Assembly (NCBI RefSeq): GCF_002090115.1
Contig: NZ_BBRK01000004.1
Coordinates: 1,674,001 to 1,738,000, forward strand
Reading direction: 5' to 3'
Source: Demequina sp. NBRC 110054
GTDB taxonomy: Bacteria > Actinomycetota > Actinomycetes > Actinomycetales > Demequinaceae
DNA: 64,000 nucleotides
Numbering within the stretch: position 1 is the stretch's first letter; every line of letters begins with the position of its first letter. The notes beneath the pieces are model-generated. The model was not told the origin of the DNA. It did no database searches and saw only the letters and a program-made list of their open reading frames with translations. A program made the position numbers and the translations under genes. This document shows positions 52,393 through 61,313 of the stretch, in pieces.

Positions 52393-53789
52393 TGACCGTC
52401 GAGGCCTCCCGCACCACTGTCTTCGAACGCGAACCCGCCGACCCCGCGGTGGTGCGGGAGGCCCTCGCGGGCTCCCGCCTGACTCCCTTCTGGCTCGACG
52501 GCCTCGAGCGCCCCGAGCACCCGCCGCTGTCCGGCACCGAGACTGCCGACCTCGTCATCGTCGGCGGCGGCTACCTCGGCCTGTGGACCGCGGTCCTGGC
52601 CAAGGAGCGCAACCCCGACACCAGCATCGTCCTGCTGGAATCCGAGGTCATCGGGTGGGCCGCGTCGGGCCGCAACGGCGGCTTCTGCGAGGCGAGCCTC
52701 ACTCACGGCCGCGAGAACGGCGAGAGCCGCTGGCCCGACGAGATCGAGCGGCTCGAGGAGCTCGGGATCGAGAACCTCGACCAGATCGAGGAGACCGTCG
52801 CGCGGTACTCGATGGACGTCGACTTCGAGCGCACCGGGCAGCTGTCCGTGGCGGTCGAGGAGCACCAGGTCGAGTGGCTCGGCGACGATGCGCTCGATGC
52901 GTCCGGCGTGCGCGCGCTCGTCGACTCTCCCACCTACCTGGGGGGCGAGCTCGACACCGAGGGCTGCGCGATGGTGCACCCCGGCAAGCTCGCGCTCGAG
53001 CTCGCGCGCGTCGCTGTCGAGCTCGGCGTCGTGATCCACGAGCGGTCGGCCGTGACCGAGCTGACCGAGGCTGGCGTGCGCACTGGGCGAGGCGAGGTGC
53101 GCGCGGCCAAGACCGTGCTCGCCACCAACGTCTTCCCCTCGCTGCTCAAGCGCAACGCGTGGATGACCGTGCCCGTGTACGACTACTCGCTCATGACCGA
53201 GCCGCTCACCCCCGAGCAGCTCGCCGCGATCGGCTGGGACGGCCGCTACGGCGTCGCGGACATGGCCAACCAGTTCCACTACTACCGGCTCACGGCGGAC
53301 AATCGCATCCTGTTCGGCGGCTACGACGCGATCTACCACCCCGGCCGCAAGGTCAAGGGCGCGTACGAGGACCGCCCCGAGTCCTACGAGAAGCTCATGA
53401 GCCACCTGCTCACGACGTTCCCGCAGCTCGAGGGCGTGCACATCTCGCACCGCTGGGCCGGCGCGATCGACACGTGCACGCGTTACTGCGCGTACTTCGG
53501 CACGGCCCGCAAGGGGACCGTGGCCTATGCCGCCGGCTTCACCGGGCTGGGCGTCGGCGCGACCCGCTTCGCCGCGAACGTCCTGCTCGACCTGCTGTCG
53601 GGCGAGGAGACCGAGCGCACGCAGCTCGAGATGGTGAAGGAGCGGCCGCTGCCGTTCCCGCCCGAGCCCGTCGCGGCGATCGGCATCGGCATGACCCAGT
53701 GGTCGCTCAACCAGGCCGATCACCGCGAGGGGCGGCGCAATGTGCTGCTGCGGACGCTCGACAAGCTCGGACTGGGCTTCGACTCGTGA
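52392..53789 (+). CDS. FAD-dependent amine oxidoreductase (DAO family)
   Basis: The protein has 465 residues. Rossmann FAD motif ADLVIVGGGYLGLWTAVLA near residue 53, then VIGWAASGRNGGFCEA, the signature of gamma-glutamylputrescine/amine oxidases (PuuB-like), FHYYRLTADNRILFGGYDAI in the substrate domain, and AAGFTGLGVGATRFAANVL at the C-terminal FAD site. It overlaps the aminotransferase stop and the cupin start. An oxidative deamination step for a polyamine-type substrate is a fair inference. Confidence 0.88.
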   Translation: MTVEASRTTVFEREPADPAVVREALAGSRLTPFWLDGLERPEHPPLSGTETADLVIVGGGYLGLWTAVLAKERNPDTSIVLLESEVIGWAASGRNGGFCEASLTHGRENGESRWPDEIERLEELGIENLDQIEETVARYSMDVDFERTGQLSVAVEEHQVEWLGDDALDASGVRALVDSPTYLGGELDTEGCAMVHPGKLALELARVAVELGVVIHERSAVTELTEAGVRTGRGEVRAAKTVLATNVFPSLLKRNAWMTVPVYDYSLMTEPLTPEQLAAIGWDGRYGVADMANQFHYYRLTADNRILFGGYDAIYHPGRKVKGAYEDRPESYEKLMSHLLTTFPQLEGVHISHRWAGAIDTCTRYCAYFGTARKGTVAYAAGFTGLGVGATRFAANVLLDLLSGEETERTQLEMVKERPLPFPPEPVAAIGIGMTQWSLNQADHREGRRNVLLRTLDKLGLGFDS

Positions 53790-54187
53790 CGGCTGGTTCG
53801 GACGGGGCCTGCTCGGTTCCGGAGACGACGCCGGAGTCACAGACGATGCTGGAGCCCGGCCGTTCGGTGGTGGCGGCCGGGCTGTCCGTCCCGCTGGAGG
53901 CGCTGCCCGACTCGCAGGTCGAGTCGGGCGCACCACTGGCGGGGGCGGTCGTGTTGTCCGAGGTCGGCGGCGTCGAGGTGGGCGTGTGGGAGCACACGCC
54001 CGGCGTCTCGACGGACGTCGAAGCCGACGAGGTGTTCGTCGTGATCTCGGGCCGCGCGACGATCGAGTTCACGGATGGTTCGGCTCCGGCGCTTTCGGTC
54101 GGGCCTGGCGATGTGGTGCGGCTGGCCGAGGGGCAGGCCACCCGGTGGACCGTGACGGAGACGCTTCGCAAGGTCTACATCGCCTGA
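53786..54187 (+). CDS. Cupin domain protein
   Basis: The protein has 133 residues, GTG start in a GTGA overlap. The cupin fold of the DUF861 type: GVWEHTPGVSTDVEADEVFV, VISGRATIEFTDGSAPALSV and GPGDVVRLAEGQATRWTVTE. These often accompany amine oxidases and aminotransferases of this kind (PuuR-less puo clusters). Probably a small-molecule or metal-binding accessory. Confidence 0.85.
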   Translation: MTAGSDGACSVPETTPESQTMLEPGRSVVAAGLSVPLEALPDSQVESGAPLAGAVVLSEVGGVEVGVWEHTPGVSTDVEADEVFVVISGRATIEFTDGSAPALSVGPGDVVRLAEGQATRWTVTETLRKVYIA

Positions 54188-54336
54188 GTCGCGACTTGCG
54201 TGGGCAAGCCTGCTACGCGCCAATCCACCCCGTCAGGCAGGCACGAGAACGCCAGCGGCGAGAAGCGTCACTAGCAGCGAGGAGACGGGGTCGATGTCGG
54301 CAGAGCGACTAGATCACGGCTTGCTAGATTGCGGCC

Positions 54337-54708
54337 ATGCGTCACCTTCTGCGACGGGACCGCGCCAATGACGACCGCGCTGAGCACTCGGATCTCAATG
54401 CGCTGTATTCGGTGTCGCTGGAGTTCGGAGCCAACTGGCGTCGCGCCCTAGACGAACTTGCGGCCGAGCGTCTGCCTCACCGACCTGAGCCGGAGTTGGC
54501 GGAATTGGTTGCTGCCATTTCGTCATGCCGAGGCGCGATTGAAGACCACATCCTGCGCGAGTATCTCGGCAGCCAAGGAGAATGGCACCGCGCGCAAGCC
54601 TCGGCTGCGTATGAGTGGATTAGCGCGACGTACCCGTGGATGAGTCGACGGAACCGCAAGCGTGCAATCAGCCAGGGCGTGTACTACGCCTGGCACGATC
54701 ATGGGTAG
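54337..54708 (+). CDS. Hypothetical protein
   Basis: The ORF has 123 codons from an ATG without a clear Shine-Dalgarno. The product is rich in Arg and Glu with predicted helices (DLNALYSVSLEFGANWRRAL, EDHILREYLGSQGEWHRAQA) and two Trp/Tyr-rich C-terminal segments. Its base composition is lower in GC than its neighbours, suggesting it was acquired. Not recognised. Confidence 0.5.
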   Translation: MRHLLRRDRANDDRAEHSDLNALYSVSLEFGANWRRALDELAAERLPHRPEPELAELVAAISSCRGAIEDHILREYLGSQGEWHRAQASAAYEWISATYPWMSRRNRKRAISQGVYYAWHDHG

Positions 54709-54757
54709 TGGCAGGCAACTGCACCGGTTGACTCGCGAAGCCCGCCTATGTCGTGAC

Positions 54758-56257
54758 CTACGCCTGCAGGACGCCAGCCGCAGTCAGCGCCGCCCACGCC
54801 TGCGAGCGGCCCGCGACAGATCCAAGATCCAGGCCGAGAAGCCGCTGCGCCAGCTCGATGCGTGCCCGCACCGTGTGACGGTGCACCTCAAGCGTCCGTG
54901 CAGCGGCATCGTGCGCGCACTCCGCCCCCATCCAGGCGACCAGGGTCGGCATGAGCGCGGTGCCATGCTCGCGGTCGTGTGAGCGCAACGGCTCAAGCGT
55001 GGCCTCCGCGAGCTGCCTCGCGTCGTCCTGCCCAAGCGCGGCGAGCATCCCGAGCTGCGCCGAGTCCTCGAAGCGGACGAGCCCTGTGTGGCCGCGGGTG
55101 AGTGCGATCCGCGCCCGCGCGAGCGCGTCGCCGTACTCCTCCCAGGAGTGGGCGACTGACATCCCGACCGGCTCGGACACGGCGGCCAGCGCGATCTCCG
55201 CGCCGCTCGCCGGGCCGAGCACGATCAGCTCGGACGTCCACAGCACCACGAACAGCGTCGGCTGCTGCGAGAGCGCGGTCAGGAGACGGGGCGTGGGATG
55301 CGGGGCGACCGCGACGGCGAACGGCGGGGACGGCAGGTAGATCCCGGCCGCCTCGGCGACGTCGCGGGCAAGCTCTCCGTCGTCGCGCTCGATCGCCGCG
55401 AGGAGTCCTGCCCGGAGAACCTCGCGCCCGTGCTCCAGATCGGCCCTGCGCTCGCCCGCCGCTCCCGCGATCGCCGCGGCAGTGGTGACGACGGACCGTT
55501 CGTGCTCGTCGAGCAGCGTCGCGACGGCGAGCACGCCCTGGCCGCCGCCGTGCCCCAGGGTCTGCAGCGTCACGGGGGTGTCGCCGACGGTGAAGGAGCC
55601 TCCCGCCGCGACCCTGCGCGCGGTGAGGCCCACGGCCTCGACCCGCACCCGCTCCGCGGCGTCGGCGTCCAGGCGTCCGGCGGGGTGCTCGTGGAGGAAC
55701 CTGCCCCCGGCGTCGACCACGCCCACCCAGGCGCCCAAGCGGCGCGACAGCTCGGCGATCACCGCGTCCGTGCCGCGGCGGCTCAGCGCGGCGAGCGCGA
55801 TGGCGCGCTGCGCATCGAGCGCCCATGTGCGGCGGGCGTAGGCTGCCGCAGCGACCGCCTCCGCGTTCGCGCGCGCCACCGCGATGAACGGCGTCTTGTA
55901 CGGCACCTCCCACAACGGAATGCCGTGGGTCCGGCAGGCCCGCGACAGGGGAGCGGGGATGCCGTCGCGCACCACCTCGGTGCCGAACCCCAGCCCCAGC
56001 ACGCCGCGGCGTCGCAGTCGGTCCACGTAGGCGTCGTACTCGTCGTCGGAGGCGGCGTCCGCGAACTGCGTTCCGGTGGTGAGCAGCACAAGGCCCTCGG
56101 AGAGGAACGGCGTCGGGTCCAGCAGGTCGGTGCTGTGGACCCAGCGGATCTCCCTGTCCAGCGCCTCGGGGGGCAGATCGGCGGGGTCGCTCTCGAGCCG
56201 CAGGTCGAGCCCGCGGCGCGAGAGGAGCGTCCTGATCGTGGGTCCGGAGGCTTCCAT
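54758..56257 (-). CDS. PucR family transcriptional regulator
   Basis: The protein has 499 residues from the ATG at 56257. The N-terminal PucR domain (RWVHSTDLLDPTPFLSEGLV, LLTTGTQF) is followed by a GGDEF-like middle domain and a C-terminal HTH_30 helix-turn-helix (TLEVHRHTVRARIELAQRLL). Divergent from gabT with 91 bp between starts; PucR proteins commonly activate such GABA and polyamine operons. The inducer could be GABA or an aldehyde. Confidence 0.9.
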   Translation of the reverse strand: MEASGPTIRTLLSRRGLDLRLESDPADLPPEALDREIRWVHSTDLLDPTPFLSEGLVLLTTGTQFADAASDDEYDAYVDRLRRRGVLGLGFGTEVVRDGIPAPLSRACRTHGIPLWEVPYKTPFIAVARANAEAVAAAAYARRTWALDAQRAIALAALSRRGTDAVIAELSRRLGAWVGVVDAGGRFLHEHPAGRLDADAAERVRVEAVGLTARRVAAGGSFTVGDTPVTLQTLGHGGGQGVLAVATLLDEHERSVVTTAAAIAGAAGERRADLEHGREVLRAGLLAAIERDDGELARDVAEAAGIYLPSPPFAVAVAPHPTPRLLTALSQQPTLFVVLWTSELIVLGPASGAEIALAAVSEPVGMSVAHSWEEYGDALARARIALTRGHTGLVRFEDSAQLGMLAALGQDDARQLAEATLEPLRSHDREHGTALMPTLVAWMGAECAHDAAARTLEVHRHTVRARIELAQRLLGLDLGSVAGRSQAWAALTAAGVLQA

Positions 56258-56348
56258 GCGGGCAGTCTGCCACTCCGTATAGTGAATCGCCACATCTTGT
56301 ACATCGCGGCGAATGAGACAAGCGCGCCGCGTGCCTAGGCTCGCCGCT

Positions 56349-57710
56349 ATGAGCACCCTTGAGGCATCCGCCGCCCCCGTTGGTGGGCCGGCCCTGGCGC
56401 AGGAGCGCCGACTCGTCACCGCGATCCCCGGACCGCGCTCGCAGGAGATCCTCGCCCGCAAGGCGTCGGCCGTGGCGAAGGGCGTCGCGCACACCGTCCC
56501 CGTGGCCGCGGTCGCGGCCGGCGGCGGCGTCGTGGTCGACGCCGACGGCAACTCGCTGATCGACCTGGGCTCCGGCATCGCCGTCACTTCCGTCGGCAAC
56601 GCCCACCCTGCCGTGGTCAAGGCCGTGCAGGATCAGGCGGCCCAGTTCACGCACACGTGCTTCATGGTGTCGCCCTACGAGGGCTACATCGCGGTCGCCG
56701 AGCGCCTCAACGCGCTCACCCCGGGCGACTTCGAGAAGCGCTCGGCCCTGTTCAACACGGGCGCCGAGGCGGTCGAGAACGCGATCAAGATCGCGCGTCA
56801 CTTCACGGGCCGCGCCGCGGTCGCCGCGTTCGACCACGCGTACCACGGCCGCACCACGCTCACGATGTCGCTCACCGCGAAGGCGATGCCCTACAAGACC
56901 GGCTTCGGGCCGTTCGCGCCGGAGATCTACCGCGCCCCGATGTCCTACCCCTTCCGCGACGGCCTCACCGGTCCCGAGGCCGCCAAGAAGGCGATCTCGG
57001 TGCTCGAGAAGCAGGTGGGCGGCGACCAGCTCGCCGCGGTCATCATCGAGCCCGTCCAGGGCGAGGGCGGCTTCATCGTCCCCGCCGACGGCTTCCTGCC
57101 CGCGATCCAGGAGTGGTGCAACGCGAAGGGCATCGTCCTCATCGCGGACGAGGTCCAGTCGGGCTTCGCTCGCACCGGGACGATGTTCGCCTCCGAGCAG
57201 TTCGGCTTCACCCCCGACCTGGTCACCACGGCCAAGGGCATCGCGGGCGGCATGCCGCTCGCGGCTGTCACGGGCCGCGCCGACATCATGGACTCCGCGC
57301 ACGCGGGCGGCCTCGGCGGCACCTACGGCGGCAACCCCGTCGCGTGCGCCGCCGCGCTCGCGGCCATGGACGTGTACGAGTCCGAGGGCCTCGCCTCCCG
57401 CGCGGCCGAGCTCGGCACCCTCATGCGCCTGTCGCTCAACGCGATGAAGGCCGCCGACCCCCGCATCGGCGAGGTGCGCGGCCTCGGCGCGATGATGGCG
57501 ATCGAGCTCGTCGACCCCGCCACCAAGGAGCCCGACGCAGCACTCGCGAAGGCGGTAGCCGGGACGGCGATCGCCGAGGGCGTCGTCGTCCTCACGTGCG
57601 GCACGTACGGCAACGTCCTGCGCTTCCTGCCGCCGCTGTCGATCGGTGACGAGCTCCTCGCCGAGGGCCTCGACGTCGTCGCCGCCGCGCTCGCGAGGGT
57701 GAAGGCATGA
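56349..57710 (+). CDS. gabT: 4-aminobutyrate aminotransferase
   Basis: The protein has 453 residues. Class III aminotransferase hallmarks: SVGNAHPAVVKAVQDQAAQF, LFNTGAEAVENAIKIARHFT, AYHGRTTLTMSLTAKAMPYK, IADEVQSGFARTGTMFASEQ and Lys296 in TTAKGIAGGMPLAAVTG. It moves the amino group of GABA to 2-oxoglutarate. The ATG at 56349 has no Shine-Dalgarno; TAGGCT ends 7 bp upstream, suggesting a leaderless transcript. The next gene overlaps by 4 bp. Confidence 0.92.
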   Translation: MSTLEASAAPVGGPALAQERRLVTAIPGPRSQEILARKASAVAKGVAHTVPVAAVAAGGGVVVDADGNSLIDLGSGIAVTSVGNAHPAVVKAVQDQAAQFTHTCFMVSPYEGYIAVAERLNALTPGDFEKRSALFNTGAEAVENAIKIARHFTGRAAVAAFDHAYHGRTTLTMSLTAKAMPYKTGFGPFAPEIYRAPMSYPFRDGLTGPEAAKKAISVLEKQVGGDQLAAVIIEPVQGEGGFIVPADGFLPAIQEWCNAKGIVLIADEVQSGFARTGTMFASEQFGFTPDLVTTAKGIAGGMPLAAVTGRADIMDSAHAGGLGGTYGGNPVACAAALAAMDVYESEGLASRAAELGTLMRLSLNAMKAADPRIGEVRGLGAMMAIELVDPATKEPDAALAKAVAGTAIAEGVVVLTCGTYGNVLRFLPPLSIGDELLAEGLDVVAAALARVKA

Positions 57711-59179
57711 GCGGGCTCGCCGGCGCCGAGAAGGCCGTCATCGACGCCGTCCCGTTCGGTCTGTACATCGGCGGCGAGTGGCAGCCCTCGTCCACTCAGA
57801 CGACCTTCGACGTGGTCGACCCCGCGACCGGCGAGGTGCTCACCGCAGTGGCCGACGCGACCCCCGAGGACGCCGTGCGTGCGCTCGACGCCGCCGCGGC
57901 GGTCCAGGACGAGTGGGCCGCGACCGCGCCCCGCGTCCGCGGCGAGATCCTCCGCAAGGCCTTCGAGATCGTGCAGGAGCGCAAGGAGGAGCTCGCGCTG
58001 CTCATGACGCTCGAGATGGGCAAGCCGCTCGCCGAAGCCAGGGGAGAGGTCGCCTACGGCGGCGAGTTCCTGCGCTGGTTCTCCGAGGAGGCCGTCCGCA
58101 TCACCGGTCGCTACGGGCTCAACCCGGAAGGCACCGGCCGGATGGTGGTGAGCCAGCGCCCCGTGGGCCCGAGCTACCTCATCACCCCGTGGAACTTCCC
58201 GCTCGCGATGGCGACGCGCAAGATCGCACCCGCGCTCGCGGCCGGATGCACCGTGGTCGTGAAGCCCGCGGCCCTCACCCCGCTCACCACCCTCGCGATG
58301 GTCGGCATCCTCGAGGAGGCCGGCGTGCCCGCGGGAGTCGTCAACGTCATCACGACGTCCAGCTCGCGCGGCGTGACCGCCCCGCTGCTCGCCGACCCGC
58401 GCCTCAAGAAGCTGTCCTTCACCGGCTCGACCGAGGTCGGCCAGGCGCTCATGAAGCAGGCCGCGGATCGGATGCTGCGCGTCTCGATGGAGCTCGGCGG
58501 CAATGCGCCGTTCGTCGTCTTCGAGGATGCCGACCTGGACCAGGCGGTCGAGGGCGCGCTCGCCGCGAAGTTCCGCAATATCGGCCAGGCGTGCACCGCG
58601 GCCAACCGCTTCATCGTCCACTCGGCCGTCGCCGACGAGTTCGCGCGTCGCGTCACCGAGCGCGTCACCGCGATGCGCGTGGGCCGGGGCACCGAGGACG
58701 GCGTGACGATCGGGCCGCTCATCGACGACGCGGCCGTCGCATCGTCCCTGTCCCTCGTGGACGATGCGGTCGCCAAGGGCGCGACGCTCGCCACGGGCGG
58801 CGTCGCCGTCGACGGGCCCGGCACGTTCCTGGCCCCGACCGTGCTCACGGACGTCCAGGCGGGCAGCGAGATCCTCGCCAAGGAGATCTTCGGACCCGTG
58901 CTCGCGATCGCGACGTTCGACACTGAGGATGAGGCGGTGGCGCTTGCGAACGCCACCGACTACGGCCTCGTGTCGTATGTCTACACCGAGTCGCTCACCC
59001 GCGGGCACCGCATGATCGACCGGCTCGAGACCGGGATGATGGGCCTCAACGCCGGGGTCGTCTCCAACGCCGCCGCTCCCTTCGGGGGCGTGAAGATGTC
59101 CGGGCTCGGCCGTGAGGGTGGCCTCGAGGGCATCCATGAGTACCTGTCCACGAAGTACACGATGATCCCGGTCGGCTGA
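57707..59179 (+). CDS. gabD: Succinate-semialdehyde dehydrogenase (GabD-like)
   Basis: The protein has 490 residues, start in ATGA overlap with gabT. ALDH features: PWNFPLAMATRKIAPALAAG, SFTGSTEVGQALMKQA, VSMELGGNAPFVVFEDAD (general base Glu) and nucleophile Cys296 in GQACTAANRF. It oxidises succinate semialdehyde made by GabT. The cofactor is likely NADP by family, not provable here. Confidence 0.92.
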   Translation: MSGLAGAEKAVIDAVPFGLYIGGEWQPSSTQTTFDVVDPATGEVLTAVADATPEDAVRALDAAAAVQDEWAATAPRVRGEILRKAFEIVQERKEELALLMTLEMGKPLAEARGEVAYGGEFLRWFSEEAVRITGRYGLNPEGTGRMVVSQRPVGPSYLITPWNFPLAMATRKIAPALAAGCTVVVKPAALTPLTTLAMVGILEEAGVPAGVVNVITTSSSRGVTAPLLADPRLKKLSFTGSTEVGQALMKQAADRMLRVSMELGGNAPFVVFEDADLDQAVEGALAAKFRNIGQACTAANRFIVHSAVADEFARRVTERVTAMRVGRGTEDGVTIGPLIDDAAVASSLSLVDDAVAKGATLATGGVAVDGPGTFLAPTVLTDVQAGSEILAKEIFGPVLAIATFDTEDEAVALANATDYGLVSYVYTESLTRGHRMIDRLETGMMGLNAGVVSNAAAPFGGVKMSGLGREGGLEGIHEYLSTKYTMIPVG

Positions 59180-59207
59180 GCCCGACCTCCACCACCGAAG
59201 GAGAAGC

Positions 59208-60578
59208 ATGTCCGCCTACGCCGTCGTCAACCCCGCCACCGGGGAGACGCTCGCCACGTACCCGACCATGACCGACGCCGAGGTGGAGGTCGCGCTGGCC
59301 AAGGCCGACGGCGCCCACAGCGACTGGGCGCGGAAGACCACGCCCGCCGAGCGTGCCGCGCTGATCCGCAAGGTCGCCGAGCTTCACCGTGAGCGTCGCG
59401 ACGAGCTCGCCGCGATCATCGTGCGCGAGATGGGCAAGCCGCTGTCCCACGCGCTCGGAGAGGTCGACTTCGCGGCCGACATCACCGAGTTCTACGCGGA
59501 CAACGCGGAGAAGGTCACGGCCGACCAGCCGATCGAGATCCTGGGCGAGGGCACCGCGGTGATCCGTCGCTCGTCGCTCGGCGCGCTGCTCGGCATCATG
59601 CCGTGGAACTTCCCCTATTACCAGGTGGCTCGCTTCGCCGCCCCGAACCTCGCGGTCGGCAACACGATCATCCTCAAGCACGCCCCGCAGTGCCCGGAGT
59701 CGGCCGCCGCGATCGAGCAGATGTACCTCGACGCTGGCTTCCCCGAGGGGGCGTACGTCAACGTGTACGCCACCAACGAGCAGGCGGCGACGTTCATCGC
59801 CGACCCGCGCGTCCAGGGCGTGTCCGTGACCGGCTCGGAGCGTGCCGGCTCGGCCGTCGCCGCGCTCGCGGGCCAGCACCTCAAGAAGGTCGCGCTCGAG
59901 CTCGGCGGCTCTGACCCGTTCATCGTGATGTCGACGGATGACATGGACACCGTGGTCGCCGGCGCGATCGAGGCCCGCATGGACAACTCGGGCCAGTCCT
60001 GCAACGCGCCCAAGCGCTTCATCATCCTCGACTCGCTCTACGACGAGTTCGCGGAGAAGTTCATCGCCGCGACCAAGGCGACCGTGATGGGCGACCCGTT
60101 CGCCGAGGGCTCCGAGATCGGCCCGCTCTCCTCGCTGCTCGCAGCGGAGCGCCTCGAGGCCCAGATCGACAAGGCCGTCGAGCAGGGCGCGACGCTCGTC
60201 ACCGGCGGCAAGCGCACCGGCGCGTTCTTCGAGCCGACCGTGCTCACCGACGTGGTCAAGGGCATGGACGTGTACAAGGAGGAGCTGTTCGGCCCCGCCT
60301 CGACGCTCTACAAGGTGTCCTCCGAAGAGGAGGCGCTCGGGCTCGCCAACGACACCGGCTACGGCCTCGGCTCGTACGTCTTCACCACCGACGCCGAGCA
60401 GGCCGAGCGCATGGCCAACGGCATCGACGCGGGCATGGTCTACGTCAACTGCGTGCTCGCCGACAGCCCCGAGCTTCCCTTCGGAGGCGTGAAGCGCTCC
60501 GGCACCTCACGCGAGATGGGCCTGCTTGCGGCCGACGAGTTCGTCAACAAGAAGCTGGTCCGCGTCGCTGCGGAGTAG
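59208..60578 (+). CDS. Second aldehyde dehydrogenase (NAD-type succinate-semialdehyde family)
   Basis: The protein has 456 residues. AAGGAGAA precedes the ATG. GIMPWNFPYYQVARFAAPNL, SVTGSERAGSAVAALAGQHL, LELGGSDPFIVMSTDDMD and nucleophile Cys265 in GQSCNAPKRF mark a GabD1/GabD2-type dehydrogenase. It follows the first one in the same operon. Perhaps the two act on different aldehydes (succinate semialdehyde and 4-aminobutanal) from the neighbouring amine oxidase route; inference. Confidence 0.9.
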   Translation: MSAYAVVNPATGETLATYPTMTDAEVEVALAKADGAHSDWARKTTPAERAALIRKVAELHRERRDELAAIIVREMGKPLSHALGEVDFAADITEFYADNAEKVTADQPIEILGEGTAVIRRSSLGALLGIMPWNFPYYQVARFAAPNLAVGNTIILKHAPQCPESAAAIEQMYLDAGFPEGAYVNVYATNEQAATFIADPRVQGVSVTGSERAGSAVAALAGQHLKKVALELGGSDPFIVMSTDDMDTVVAGAIEARMDNSGQSCNAPKRFIILDSLYDEFAEKFIAATKATVMGDPFAEGSEIGPLSSLLAAERLEAQIDKAVEQGATLVTGGKRTGAFFEPTVLTDVVKGMDVYKEELFGPASTLYKVSSEEEALGLANDTGYGLGSYVFTTDAEQAERMANGIDAGMVYVNCVLADSPELPFGGVKRSGTSREMGLLAADEFVNKKLVRVAAE

Positions 60579-60693
60579 AAGGCTCTGACGGGGCGGCGTC
60601 GCGTGGGCTCGGGCCCGGGCGGCGCCGCTTCGTCGCATCGACGGGACCGTCTCCAGGGGACGCATCCGCGGCGCCGGCCGGGAGGCCCGCCGC

Positions 60694-60724
60694 TTGACGC
60701 ATCACATACCCCCTGGGGTATTGT
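60694..60724 (+). promoter_or_regulatory. Promoter and CsoR/CstR-like operator of rhodanese gene
   Basis: TTGACG at 60694-60699 is followed by the near-perfect G-tract palindrome ATACCCCCTGGGGTAT at 60706-60721, which covers the expected -10 (TATTGT at 60719-60724). ATACCCC...GGGGTAT is the type of site bound by CsoR/CstR-family repressors. A related site precedes the SLAC1 transporter gene. Confidence 0.75.
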
Positions 60725-60731
60725 GGGCGGC

Positions 60732-61160
60732 ATGAAGAAGCATATCGTCCGCGCCGCACTCGCCGGTGCCCTGCTCACCCTGACCGTCCCCACGCTCGCC
60801 GCCTGCTCGGCCGAGACCGCCGCGGTCGAGCCCGCCGACGTCGTCTTCGACGGCTCGCACGTCGGCTACGCGACCTTCGCCGCCGCGACCGAGGTGTCCG
60901 GCGTGACCGTGATCGACGTCCGCACCCCGGCGGAGTTCGCCGAGGGTCACCTGCCCGGCGCAGTCAACATCGACGTCAGCGCGGCGACCTTCACCGAGGA
61001 GATCGCGGCGCTCGACGCGTCCGCCGACTACGCCGTGTACTGCCGCTCGGGCAACCGCTCGCGCGCGGCGATCGAGACGATGGAGGCCGACGGCTTCACC
61101 TCGACGATCGGCCTCGAGGGCGGCATCGGCGCCTGGGAGGGCGAGGTCGTCACCGGCTGA
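60732..61160 (+). CDS. Exported rhodanese-domain lipoprotein
   Basis: The protein has 142 residues. A signal peptide ends in the lipobox TLAAC (Cys25). The single rhodanese domain shows VTVIDVRTPAEFAEGHLPGA, NIDVSAATF and the active-site loop YCRSGNRSRA with catalytic Cys104, then GLEGGIGAWEG. It moves sulfane sulfur outside the membrane or binds it. The CstR-like operator upstream suggests induction by sulfur stress. ATG 60732 is the true start; the longer frame upstream overlaps the promoter. Confidence 0.9.
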   Translation: MKKHIVRAALAGALLTLTVPTLAACSAETAAVEPADVVFDGSHVGYATFAAATEVSGVTVIDVRTPAEFAEGHLPGAVNIDVSAATFTEEIAALDASADYAVYCRSGNRSRAAIETMEADGFTSTIGLEGGIGAWEGEVVTG

Positions 61161-61174
61161 TCCCCCCGAGCTGT

Positions 61175-61213
61175 GACGAAGGCCGGGTCCCCGGGAGGGG
61201 CCCGGCCTTCGTC
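61175..61213. terminator. Bidirectional terminator between rhodanese and TehA-like genes
   Basis: GACGAAGGCCGGG (61175-61187) and CCCGGCCTTCGTC (61201-61213) form a perfect 13-bp stem with a 13-nt loop in the convergent gap. Confidence 0.75.
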
Positions 61214-61258
61214 GTCCCCGGCGACTGACGCATCGTCCGTGTCCCGGATCCGTCGCAA

Positions 61259-61305
61259 CTGCCGCATCGTCCGTGTCCCCGGGTGGCACAGGGACGATGC
61301 GGCAG
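61259..61305. repeat. Inverted repeat CTGCCGCATCGTCC in convergent gap
   Basis: CTGCCGCATCGTCC (61259-61272) and GGACGATGCGGCAG (61292-61305) form a perfect 14-bp stem with a 19-nt loop. GCATCGTCCGTGTCCC appears just before (61231-61248 region) as a direct repeat, and GGACGATGCGGCA also occurs at 39182. It could be a second terminator or a dispersed small repeat. Confidence 0.55.
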
Positions 61306-61313
61306 GCGCCAGG

